Source: Methylorubrum populi (GTDB taxonomy: Bacteria > Pseudomonadota > Alphaproteobacteria > Rhizobiales > Beijerinckiaceae). Taken from it: a stretch of DNA of 64,000 nt. Positions 56,769 through 64,000 of this stretch are shown piece by piece. Location of the stretch: contig NZ_AP014809.1 in NCBI RefSeq assembly GCF_002355515.1, positions 3,744,501 through 3,808,500 of the forward strand, in the 5' to 3' direction. The notes under the pieces were generated by a model. That model did not search any database and was not told where the DNA came from. It was given only the letters and a program-made list of their open reading frames with translations. A program made the position numbers and the translations under genes. Position 1 is the first letter of the stretch. The number at the start of each line of letters is the position of its first letter.

Positions 56769-58561
56769 ACGACTTCGCCCACCTCCTCGACCGCCTCGCC
56801 TACGAGCCGCGCCGCAACGCCAAGCTGCGCCTGCTCCAGGATTTCTTCGCCGGCACGCCCGACCCGGAGCGCGGCTGGGCGCTCGCCGCCATGACCGGCG
56901 GGCTGACGTTTCGCGAGGCCAAGCCGGCCCTGATCCGCGCCCTGGTGGAGGAGCGGGTCGATCCGGTGCTGTTTTCGCTCTCCCACAACTACGTCGGCGA
57001 TCTCGCCGAGACGACGGCGCTGATCTGGCCGGGGCCGGAGGAAATGCTGGGCAACTCCCCCTCTCCCCGCGTGCGGGGAGAGGGTCGCGACGACGCGGTC
57101 GCCGAAGCCCTCTCACCGCACACGGAGAGAGGGGATGACCCTGGCATCGGCCACAACAACCCGCCCCCGTCCGTCCCGACCCTCGCCGAGGTCGTCGAGA
57201 CGCTGGCCACCACGCCGAAGCGTGCCCTGCCGCAGCATCTCGCCCGATGGCTCGATGCCCTCGACGAGACCGGGCGCTGGGCGCTCCTGAAGCTCGTCAC
57301 CGGCAACCTGCGCGTCGGCGTCTCGGCCCGGCTCGCCAAGACCGCAATCGGCGCGCTCGGCGGCCACGAGGCGGATGCGGTGGAGGAGGTCTGGCACGGG
57401 CTGAAACCGCCCTACACCGAGCTGTTCGCCTGGGTGGAGGGGCGGGGCGAGCGGCCCGAGAGCCGCAACCCGGCCCCGTTCCGGCCGCCGATGCTGTCGC
57501 ACCCGGTCGAAGAATTCGAGGATCTCGACAAGCTCGATCCCGAGGCCTTCTCCGCCGAGTGGAAGTGGGACGGCATCCGCGTCCAGCTCGCCGGCGGGCG
57601 CGACAATCAGGGACGCCAAGTCCAAAAAATCTACTCGCGCACCGGCGAGGATATTTCCGACGCCTTCCCCGACCTCGCCGAGGCGATCACCTTCGAGGGC
57701 GCCATCGACGGCGAGCTGCTGATCCTGCGCGAGGGCCGGGTGCAGAGCTTCAACGTGCTGCAGCAGCGCCTCAACCGGAAGGCGGTGACGGGCAAACTCT
57801 TGGACGAGTTCCCCGCCCATGTCCGCGCCTACGACGTGCTGTCGGCCGAGGGCGAGGATCTGCGGGGTCTCCCCTTCGCCGAGCGCCGGCCCCGGCTGGA
57901 GGCCCTGGTGCGGCGGCTCGACCATGCCCGCATCGACCTCTCGCCCCTGGTGCCGTTCGCGACCTGGGACGACGTGGCCGCGGCGCGCGCCGACCCGGCC
58001 TCCGCCGGGGCGGGGGCCGATGCGGACGCCATCGAGGGCGTGATGCTCAAGCGGCTCAACAGCGCCTATCTGCCCGGCCGCCCCAAGGGCCCGTGGTGGA
58101 AGTGGAAGCGCGAGCCCTACGTAGTCGATGCGGTGATGATGTACGCCCAGCGCGGCCACGGGAAGCGCTCGTCCTTCTACTCGGACTACACCTTCGGCTG
58201 CTGGCGCGAGGGGGCGGAGGGCGAGGAGCTGGTGCCGGTGGGCAAGGCCTATCACGGCTTCACCGATGCCGAGCTGCAAAAGCTCGACCGCTACGTCCGC
58301 AACCACACGACGAAGCGCTTCGGCCCGGTGCGCGAGGTCGCCTACGGCCGCGACGCCGGCCTCGTGCTGGAGATCGCGTTCGAGGGCGTGCAGCGCTCGA
58401 CCCGGCACAAATCGGGCGTGGCGATGCGCTTCCCCCGCGTCAGCCGCATCCGCTGGGACAAGCCTCCGGCGGAGGCCGACCGGGTCGAGGTGCTGGAACG
58501 GATTCTGGCCCGCGGCGAGCGCGAGGTCGCGCCGGCGGCGGCGATGGAGGCATCGGAATGA
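56765..58561 (+). CDS. ATP-dependent DNA ligase (cisplatin-response type)
   Basis: Enzyme of 598 residues. An N-terminal DNA-binding domain precedes the nucleotidyltransferase core with Lys267 in AEWKWDGIRVQ (KxDGxR), then FEGAIDGELL, EGVMLKRLNSAYLPGR and the C-terminal OB fold. Residues about 98-123 (SPSPRVRGEGRDD...) are encoded by a palindromic repeat and are probably not original to the family. Start is GTG within the upstream stop; the end overlaps the next ATG (ATGA), so three genes form a coupled operon. Confidence 0.92.
   Translation: MNDFAHLLDRLAYEPRRNAKLRLLQDFFAGTPDPERGWALAAMTGGLTFREAKPALIRALVEERVDPVLFSLSHNYVGDLAETTALIWPGPEEMLGNSPSPRVRGEGRDDAVAEALSPHTERGDDPGIGHNNPPPSVPTLAEVVETLATTPKRALPQHLARWLDALDETGRWALLKLVTGNLRVGVSARLAKTAIGALGGHEADAVEEVWHGLKPPYTELFAWVEGRGERPESRNPAPFRPPMLSHPVEEFEDLDKLDPEAFSAEWKWDGIRVQLAGGRDNQGRQVQKIYSRTGEDISDAFPDLAEAITFEGAIDGELLILREGRVQSFNVLQQRLNRKAVTGKLLDEFPAHVRAYDVLSAEGEDLRGLPFAERRPRLEALVRRLDHARIDLSPLVPFATWDDVAAARADPASAGAGADADAIEGVMLKRLNSAYLPGRPKGPWWKWKREPYVVDAVMMYAQRGHGKRSSFYSDYTFGCWREGAEGEELVPVGKAYHGFTDAELQKLDRYVRNHTTKRFGPVREVAYGRDAGLVLEIAFEGVQRSTRHKSGVAMRFPRVSRIRWDKPPAEADRVEVLERILARGEREVAPAAAMEASE
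57057..57134. repeat. Palindromic repeat inside the DNA-ligase coding region
   Basis: CCCTCTCCCCGC (57059-57070), two bases, GCGGGGAGAGGG (57073-57084), then a second, looser CCCTCTC/GAGAGGG pair (57108-57114, 57127-57133). The first hairpin is of the kind found between genes in Rhizobiales. Here it is read through in frame (about 26 codons) and keeps the ligase open. Confidence 0.7.
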
Positions 58562-59040
58562 GGCAGGCGGGCAGAAGCACCGGGAAGATCGGGCCGCTCG
58601 AAGGGTTTTCGGCCGGTGACGTGACCCAGCAGGCGAGCGCGCGGGTGACGGTGGCCACCCCCGGCCCCGGCTTCACCGACATCACCGAGGCGGTGGCGGC
58701 CTTCGTCGCCGAGAGCGGCATCCGCACCGGCCTCGTCAGCGTGTTCTGCCGGCACACCTCGGCTTCGCTGACGATCCAGGAGAATGCCGACCCGGACGTG
58801 CGCGTCGATCTGATGACCGCGCTCGACGGCTTCGCGCCCCGCCACGGACAGTACGTCCACGGCATGGAGGGGCCGGACGACATGCCCGCGCATATCCGTA
58901 CGATGCTGACCGCCTCGGGCCTCGCCGTGCCGGTGCAGGGTGGCCGCCTCGCACTCGGCACGTGGCAGGGGATCTACCTGATCGAGCACCGCGACCGGGG
59001 GCATCGGCGGGAGATCGTGCTGCACGCCGTCGGCGCCTGA
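58558..59040 (+). CDS. YjbQ/UPF0047 family protein
   Basis: Protein of 160 residues with the UPF0047 fold: GLVSVFCRHTSASLTIQENADPDVRVDL (about 58-85), HGMEGPDDMPAHIR and GRLALGTWQGIYLIEHRDRGHRREI (about 128-152). The His and acidic residues form the conserved pocket. Homologues have weak thiamine-phosphate synthase activity in vitro; the true role is unresolved. It is coupled to the ligase gene by ATGA overlap. Confidence 0.9.
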   Translation: MRQAGRSTGKIGPLEGFSAGDVTQQASARVTVATPGPGFTDITEAVAAFVAESGIRTGLVSVFCRHTSASLTIQENADPDVRVDLMTALDGFAPRHGQYVHGMEGPDDMPAHIRTMLTASGLAVPVQGGRLALGTWQGIYLIEHRDRGHRREIVLHAVGA

Positions 59041-59046
59041 CCCGCT

Positions 59047-59493
59047 TCAGCGCCGGATCAGGATCACGCCGCCGACCAGCAGCGCGACGCCGACGAGCCG
59101 CGGGCCGTCGAGCGGGCGCTGGGCGAGGCCCATCCAGCCGAAATGGTCGAAGGCGACCGAGGCCAGCATCTGCCCGGCCACGAGCAGGGCGATGAAGGCC
59201 GCCGCGCCGAGTTGCGGCACGAGGACGATGGCGAGCCCGATGAAGAGCGCGCCGAAGACGCCGCCGCTCCAGGCCCACCACGGCAGCCGCGCCGCCACGC
59301 TCGCGGAGGGCAGGGGATCGCGCAGCGCCAGGACGAGCAGTGCCATGCAGGCGAGGCCCACGGCGTAGCTCGCGAAGCCGGCCCAGGCCGCCGAGCCGAG
59401 ATCCGTGCGCAGGCGCGTGTTCAGCACCTGCTGGACGACGATGCTGACACCCGCCGCGACAGCGAGAAGAGAGGGAAGCAGGAGGCGGAGCAT
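59047..59493 (-). CDS. DMT-superfamily DUF606 membrane protein
   Basis: Protein of 148 residues with about five hydrophobic segments. VSIVVQQVLNTRLR, WAGFASYAVG, WWAWSGGVFGALFIG and LLVAGQMLASVAFDHFG match DUF606 (YdcZ type), thought to function as small or paired transporters. It is divergent from a LysR regulator, its likely controller, and convergent with the YjbQ gene. Confidence 0.87.
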   Translation of the reverse strand: MLRLLLPSLLAVAAGVSIVVQQVLNTRLRTDLGSAAWAGFASYAVGLACMALLVLALRDPLPSASVAARLPWWAWSGGVFGALFIGLAIVLVPQLGAAAFIALLVAGQMLASVAFDHFGWMGLAQRPLDGPRLVGVALLVGGVILIRR

Positions 59494-59612
59494 CGGCCCT
59501 CGGTATCATCGATCGGTGGTCGAACCGCCGGTGGGCTGCGGCCGCGGCATTGACACCATCGAAGGGCCATGCCGTCAAATGCCTCTCACAGTGGCTTCCA
59601 TGCAGATGAGGC

Positions 59613-60509
59613 ATGATGAACCCGGCTCATCTCGACCTGTTCCGGGCGGTGCTTCGCTACGGCGGCATGACGCGAGCGGCGGGGGCGCTGGGCATCGGCC
59701 AGCCGCATGTCAGCCGCGCCATCGCCGGGCTCGAAGCCGAGCTCGGATTCGCGCTGTTCGTGCGCGGCCACGGCGCTGCCCTGCCGACGCGGGAGGGCGA
59801 GGCCTTTGCCCGCGAGGTCGAGCGCAGCGATGCCGGACTCGAGCGCCTGCGCGAGGCGGGACGCCGGATCCGCGACCTCGGCACCGGCCCGCTGCGCGTG
59901 GCCTGCCAGCCCTCGCTCGCCACCGGCCTGCTGCCCCGCGCCATCCGCGCGTTGAGCGAAGACAGTCCCGGCATCCATGTCGCGGTGCATGTGCCGAGCC
60001 CGGAGACGATCTGGTCCTGGACGGCGTCGGGGCAGTGCGACATCGGTCTCGTACGGCCACAACCAAGCCATGAGGGGGTCGTCAGCGAGCCCTTCCTGGC
60101 GATGGATGCCGTCTGCGCGCTGCCCCGCTTGCATGTGCTGACGGCCCAGACGACGATCACCCCTGCCGATCTCGCCGATGCGCCGCTGATCGCGGGCGCG
60201 CCGGGCCTTTTTCAGCACCGGGTCGAGGCGGCCTTCGCGGAAGCGGGCGTCACGCCGCGCATCGCCTTCACGGCGCAGTACACCGCCGCGCGTTGCGGTC
60301 TCGTGGCCGAAGGTCTCGGGATCGCCATCGTCGATCCGCTGCCGGCGCGGAACCTCGCCGGCCTGCCGATCGTGCTGCGGCCCTTCCGGCCGCGCCTGCC
60401 CATCGAGACCGTGATGATCCACCCGGCGGGCCGTCCGCCGGGGCGGATCGCCGAGCGGCTGATGGATCACCTCAGGGCGCAGCGGGACGTCCTGAGGGAT
60501 GAGCCGTAG
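59613..60509 (+). CDS. LysR-family transcriptional regulator
   Basis: Regulator of 298 residues. The N-terminal HTH is LDLFRAVLRYGGMTRAAGALGIGQPHVSRAI (about 7-37), followed by the linker helix and an effector-binding domain ending in the loop RPFRPRLPIETVMIHPAGR (about 259-277). The inducer cannot be told. It is divergent from the DUF606 transporter gene across 119 bases, the classical LysR arrangement, so transporter control is likely. Confidence 0.9.
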   Translation: MMNPAHLDLFRAVLRYGGMTRAAGALGIGQPHVSRAIAGLEAELGFALFVRGHGAALPTREGEAFAREVERSDAGLERLREAGRRIRDLGTGPLRVACQPSLATGLLPRAIRALSEDSPGIHVAVHVPSPETIWSWTASGQCDIGLVRPQPSHEGVVSEPFLAMDAVCALPRLHVLTAQTTITPADLADAPLIAGAPGLFQHRVEAAFAEAGVTPRIAFTAQYTAARCGLVAEGLGIAIVDPLPARNLAGLPIVLRPFRPRLPIETVMIHPAGRPPGRIAERLMDHLRAQRDVLRDEP

Positions 60510-60515
60510 GTCTGC

Positions 60516-60680
60516 TCAGCGGTCGCGCAGCAGCAGGTAGAGCGCGTGGATCGAGCCCGGCAGGTAGAACAGCAGGCAGAGCAGGATGTTGAACAGGAAC
60601 TGGATCCCGATCCCGTTCGTCATCAGCACCGAGATCGGCGGCAGGAAGAACGCGATCAGGATCTTGATGAGGGTCGACAA
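60516..60680 (-). CDS. YqaE/Pmp3-family membrane peptide
   Basis: Peptide of 54 residues with two membrane helices: LIKILIAFFLPPISVLMT and FLFNILLCLLFYLPGSIHALYLLL match the Pmp3/YqaE family, linked to membrane potential and salt or cold stress. The start is read as TTG at 60680, preceded by CCGGAG with six bases spacing. Its stop lies six bases from the convergent LysR stop. Confidence 0.88.
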   Translation of the reverse strand: MSTLIKILIAFFLPPISVLMTNGIGIQFLFNILLCLLFYLPGSIHALYLLLRDR

Positions 60681-60783
60681 GGGGAACTCCGGTTCGCTCA
60701 CTGCGGTCGGGCGGTGAACGAAAGCGGAGCGGTTGGGTTCCGTGCCGGGCGGCCTTCCCGGAGGGCGGCCGCCCATCGGTCGG

Positions 60784-62985
60784 TCAGGCTGCCTGCTTCA
60801 GCGCGTCGTAGAAGCGCCCGCCGGATTCGGCCATCGCCAGGAGGTTGTCCGGCGGGCTGAAGCGGGGGCCGTGCTTGGCTTCGAGCGCGCGGGCCAGCGC
60901 CACGAAGGCACCGGCCCCCATGAAGTCGATGTAGGATAGCGCACCCCCGGTGAACGGGGCGAATCCGAAGCCGAGGATCGAGCCGACATCCGCCTCGCGG
61001 GGATCGGTGACGACGCCCTCCTGTACCGTGCGGGCGGCTTCCAGCGCCTGCGCCACGAGGAAGCGGTGCTTCAGTTCCTCCACGTCGATGCTGTCGGGAT
61101 CGAGCCGGTTCGGCTGGATCTCGGCGAGCCCCGGCCAGAGCTTCTTCTGGCCGCCCTCGGGATAGTCGTAGAAGCCGCGCTTGTTCTTGCGCCCGAGGCG
61201 GCCGTGGGTCTCGACCATCGCGACGAGGAGCTGCTTCTGGTCGGGATCGACGGCGCCCTCGCCGAGTTGCGCCTCGGTCGCCCGCATGATCTTGAGGCCG
61301 AGATCGAGCGCCACCTCGTCGTTGAGCGAGAGCGGGCCGACCGGCATGCCGGCCATCCGCGCCACGTTCTCGATCATCGCCGGGGGTACGCCCTCGGCGA
61401 GCATCTTGTGGCCCTCCCGGATGTAGGCGAGCACGCAGCGGTTGGCGAAGAAGCCGCGGGCATCGTTGACGACGATGCCGGTCTTCTTGATCGCCCGCAC
61501 GTAGTCGAGGGCCGTGGCGACGGCGCGGTCGCCGGTCTGGTTGCCGCGGATGATCTCCACGAGAAGCATCTTCTCCACCGGCGAGAAGAAGTGGATGCCG
61601 ACGAACTGCTCGGGCCGCTTCGAGGTCTGGGCCAGCCCCGAGATCGGCAGGGTCGAGGTGTTGGAGGCGAAGATCGCGTGCTCCGGCAGCGCCGCCTCGA
61701 CCCGACCGATCACCTCGGCCTTGACCTTCGGATCCTCGAACACCGCCTCGATCACGAGGTCGCAATCCGAGAGCGCAGCATAGTCGGGCGTCGCGGTGAT
61801 GCGGGCGAGCAGGGCGTCGCGGTCGGCGGTCTTGGCCTTGCCGCGGTTGATCTGCCCGGTGATGAGCTTGTGGCAATGCGCCTTGCCGGCGTCGGCCGCC
61901 TCCTGGTCGCGGTCGATCAGCACGACCTCCATCCCGGCCTGCGCCGTGACGTAGGCGATGCCCGCTCCCATGAAGCCGGCGCCGATCACGCCGACCTTCG
62001 CCACCTTCGTCGGCTCGACGTCTTTCGGCCGGCGGGCGCCCTTGTTGATCTCGCCCATGGAGATGAACAGCGTGCGGATCATCGCCTGCGCTTCCCGCGT
62101 GCGCAGGATGTGGGCGAAGTAGCGGCTCTCGACCTTCAGGCCGAGATCCATCGGCAGTTGCAGGCCCTCGTAGACCGAGGCCAGGATCGCCTTGGCGGCG
62201 GGATAGTTGTCGTGGGTCTCGCGGCGGTAGATCGCGTTGGCCGGCGGCCAGATCATCATGCCGGCGGGCGAGTAGACCTTTCCGGACGGCGCCTTGAACT
62301 TCGGCACGTCCCAGGGGGCGACCGCCGAGCCGCCCTCGCGGATCCAGGCCTTGGCCCGCTCGACGATCTCGGCCGCCGGCGCCACCGCGTGGGCCAGGCC
62401 CATGTTCTTGGCCATCAGCGGGCGGATCTGCTCGCCCTTGAACAGCATCTGCAGCGCGTCGCCGGTCTGCATCAGCCGCGCCACCCGCTGGGTGCCGCCG
62501 CCTCCGGGGAACAGGCCGACCTTGATCTCGGGCAGGCCGACGCGGGTCTTGTCGTCGTCGGCGAGCACGCGGTGGTGGCAGGCCAGCGCCAGCTCGAACG
62601 CGCCGCCGAGGCAGAGGCCGTGCACCGCGGCGGCGAAGGGCTTGCCGCAGGTCTCAAGCTTGCGGAACACGAGGCTCAGGCGCCGCGACTCCTCGAAGAA
62701 GTGGCGCATGGCCACCTCCTCGCCCTCGGCGGCCTTGAGCCGCTCGTACTCGACCCCGAGGCCCTGGAGCATGGTGAGGTCGGCGCCACCGGAGAAGTTG
62801 CTCTTGCCGGAGACGATCACGCAGCCCTTGACGCCCTCGTCGGCGACGACCGCGTCGACGATCCGCTCGAGCTCCGCCATCACCTCCATGGTGATGACGT
62901 TCATCGAGCGGCCCGGCATGTCCCAGGTCGCGAGCGCAATGCCGTCGGCATCGATCTCGAAGCGGAAATTCTCGGTGGCGGTCAT
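60784..62985 (-). CDS. fadJ: FadJ-type enoyl-CoA hydratase / 3-hydroxyacyl-CoA dehydrogenase
   Basis: Bifunctional beta-oxidation enzyme of 733 residues. The N-terminal crotonase part contains KSNFSGGADLTML (oxyanion hole), CLGGAFELALACHHR and LPEIKVGLFPGGGGTQR. The dehydrogenase part has VGVIGAGFMGAGIAYVTAQAG (NAD fold; about residues 335-355), STLPISGLA and GIHFFSPVEKM. Its thiolase partner is not in the window. ATG at 62985 is chosen because upstream residues look non-coding. Confidence 0.93.
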   Translation of the reverse strand: MTATENFRFEIDADGIALATWDMPGRSMNVITMEVMAELERIVDAVVADEGVKGCVIVSGKSNFSGGADLTMLQGLGVEYERLKAAEGEEVAMRHFFEESRRLSLVFRKLETCGKPFAAAVHGLCLGGAFELALACHHRVLADDDKTRVGLPEIKVGLFPGGGGTQRVARLMQTGDALQMLFKGEQIRPLMAKNMGLAHAVAPAAEIVERAKAWIREGGSAVAPWDVPKFKAPSGKVYSPAGMMIWPPANAIYRRETHDNYPAAKAILASVYEGLQLPMDLGLKVESRYFAHILRTREAQAMIRTLFISMGEINKGARRPKDVEPTKVAKVGVIGAGFMGAGIAYVTAQAGMEVVLIDRDQEAADAGKAHCHKLITGQINRGKAKTADRDALLARITATPDYAALSDCDLVIEAVFEDPKVKAEVIGRVEAALPEHAIFASNTSTLPISGLAQTSKRPEQFVGIHFFSPVEKMLLVEIIRGNQTGDRAVATALDYVRAIKKTGIVVNDARGFFANRCVLAYIREGHKMLAEGVPPAMIENVARMAGMPVGPLSLNDEVALDLGLKIMRATEAQLGEGAVDPDQKQLLVAMVETHGRLGRKNKRGFYDYPEGGQKKLWPGLAEIQPNRLDPDSIDVEELKHRFLVAQALEAARTVQEGVVTDPREADVGSILGFGFAPFTGGALSYIDFMGAGAFVALARALEAKHGPRFSPPDNLLAMAESGGRFYDALKQAA

Positions 62986-63106
62986 CGCGGAACCTCGAAG
63001 GAAAAGAGCCTGGCCGTATCGGAATCTTAAGGGGAAGCGCTCGTCATGGCGGATGCAACGGGCGCGCGAACCGGCCCGTCCCTCCAAAACCGCCTCCGGA
63101 CAGATC

Positions 63107-63904
63107 ATGAAGACGGACGCCCGAGCGCGACACGCCTGCCGAGCCTGCCGCGACGGGGCGGAGCTCGATTTCGCCTTCACGATGGCCTTCCAGCCCATCG
63201 TCGACGTCGCCACCGCGCGCGTCTGGGGCTACGAGGCGCTGGTGCGGGGCCCTGAGGGTGAGTCCGCCGGCTCGATCCTGTCGCGGGTCACCGAGGAGAC
63301 CCTCTACCGCTTCGATCAGGCAGCGCGGGTCAAGGCGATCGAACTCGCCGGCCGGCTGTTCCCGCGGGAGGGCGACACCAAGCTGTCGATCAACTTCATG
63401 CCCAACGCGGTCTACGAGCCGGCGGCCTGCATCCGCGCGTCGCTGGAGGCTGCCCGCCGCGTCGGCTTCGACAACGGGCGCCTCAACTTCGAATTCACCG
63501 AGAACGAGCGCTTCGACGACACCGCCCATGTCCGGCGCATCGTGGAGGAATACCGGCGACAGGGCTTTCTCACGGCGCTCGATGATTTCGGCGCGGGCTA
63601 TGCCGGCCTCGGCCTGCTGGCCAATTTCCGCCCGGACCTCATCAAGATCGACATGGACCTCGTGCGCGGGATCGAGGCGGATGCCGGGCGCCGCACCATC
63701 GTGGGCGGCATCAACCAGATCGCGCGGACGCTCGGCGTCGCGGTGATCGCCGAGGGCATCGAGACCGCGGCTGAGGCCGAGGCGCTGCACGGACTCGGCA
63801 TCGACCTGATGCAGGGCTACCACTTCGCCCGTCCGGCCCTGGAAGCCCTGCCGCCGGTCGCGGGATTCGCGGCCGACGGCGCACCGGTGAAGCGCGTCGC
63901 GTGA
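63107..63904 (+). CDS. EAL-domain c-di-GMP phosphodiesterase
   Basis: Stand-alone EAL protein of 265 residues without sensor domain or membrane segment. All catalytic positions seem present: Glu43 in YEALVRG, Asn96, Glu129/Glu132 in FEFTENE, Asp159-Asp160 in LDDFGAGY, Lys180, Glu216 in AEGIE and Gln236 in QGYHFARP. So degradation of c-di-GMP is likely. The N-terminus has a CxxC (Cys11, Cys14) just before the domain, absent from most EAL proteins. Confidence 0.9.
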   Translation: MKTDARARHACRACRDGAELDFAFTMAFQPIVDVATARVWGYEALVRGPEGESAGSILSRVTEETLYRFDQAARVKAIELAGRLFPREGDTKLSINFMPNAVYEPAACIRASLEAARRVGFDNGRLNFEFTENERFDDTAHVRRIVEEYRRQGFLTALDDFGAGYAGLGLLANFRPDLIKIDMDLVRGIEADAGRRTIVGGINQIARTLGVAVIAEGIETAAEAEALHGLGIDLMQGYHFARPALEALPPVAGFAADGAPVKRVA

Positions 63905-63967
63905 CGCTCTCCCCCCGAAGCTGCCCATCGCACCGCTCATCCTTCCCCTCCGCTCGTTGAGTGGCGC

Positions 63968-64000
63968 TTACTTGGCGGGCGTCGGCATGCCGCCGGGCAG
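63968..64000 (-). CDS. C-terminal end of a minus-strand gene (partial)
   Basis: The last ten codons and the TAA of a possible minus-strand frame ending LPGGMPTPAK. The piece is too short to assign. The direction and the adjacent non-coding gap after the EAL gene make a real gene end plausible. Confidence 0.3.
   Translation of the reverse strand: MPGGMPTPAK

Overview
The window is high-GC chromosomal DNA from an alphaproteobacterium of the order Hyphomicrobiales (Rhizobiales), most probably the Methylobacterium/Methylorubrum group. The basis is codon and base composition, a CcrM-type GANTC methyltransferase, a Porin_2-type porin, aerobic cobaltochelatase genes cobS/cobT, an egtB/egtD pair, and two gene orders typical of that order (dapA-smpB next to rpoZ-rsh-pyrE; nfu-tsaB-rimI-plsC-miaB-phoH-ybeY-corC-lnt). 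The species assignment is inference. I see no rRNA, tRNA, phage, insertion sequence or CRISPR array.

Layout. 1-6.3 kb: 5' end of ccrM (minus strand), a RlpA-like protein, a polyhydroxyalkanoate-system protein, a Pro-rich small protein, an ABC-F ATPase and a major porin with a strong terminator. 6.4-13 kb: an OmpA protein with internal repeats, a small membrane protein, a class III adenylyl cyclase, an HD hydrolase and a soluble lytic transglycosylase. 13-19.5 kb: dapA and smpB, then, on the minus strand, a NYN-domain protein, pyrE, rsh and rpoZ. 19.7-29.1 kb: a long plus-strand cluster for Fe-S maturation, tRNA modification (tsaB, miaB), ribosome maturation (ybeY, phoH), phospholipid synthesis and lipoprotein acylation, interrupted once by an antisense MEKHLA gene.

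29.3-39.6 kb: a Gly-rich secreted protein, divergent catalase/oxyR, an AbrB-type transporter with diacylglycerol kinase, two tandem micro-membrane proteins, a phosphoesterase, murI, the ergothioneine genes egtB-egtD, and a DUF779 gene. 39.7-44.2 kb: nitrate reductase nasA behind a candidate sigma-54 promoter, a large palindromic repeat, and siroheme synthase cysG. 44.5-53 kb: SCO1, an XagB-like glycosyltransferase, a solute-binding protein, small proteins, cobT-cobS and a DnaJ-type protein. 53-64 kb: bolA, arfB, a DUF1275 membrane protein, a TPR methyltransferase, an overlapping exonuclease/DNA ligase/YjbQ operon, a DUF606 transporter divergent from a LysR regulator, a YqaE peptide, a FadJ-type bifunctional enzyme and an EAL protein.

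Most of the window is housekeeping and I do not see a convincing undescribed multi-gene system. The most rewarding oddities are regulatory or structural: a perfect TTAA-N7-TTAA (CtrA-type) box between the lytic transglycosylase gene and dapA with a near match upstream of rlpA; a palindromic repeat read in frame inside a DNA ligase; an OmpA domain split by a Lys/Ala/Pro-rich insert after three internal repeats; and a tandem pair of about 65-residue membrane proteins.
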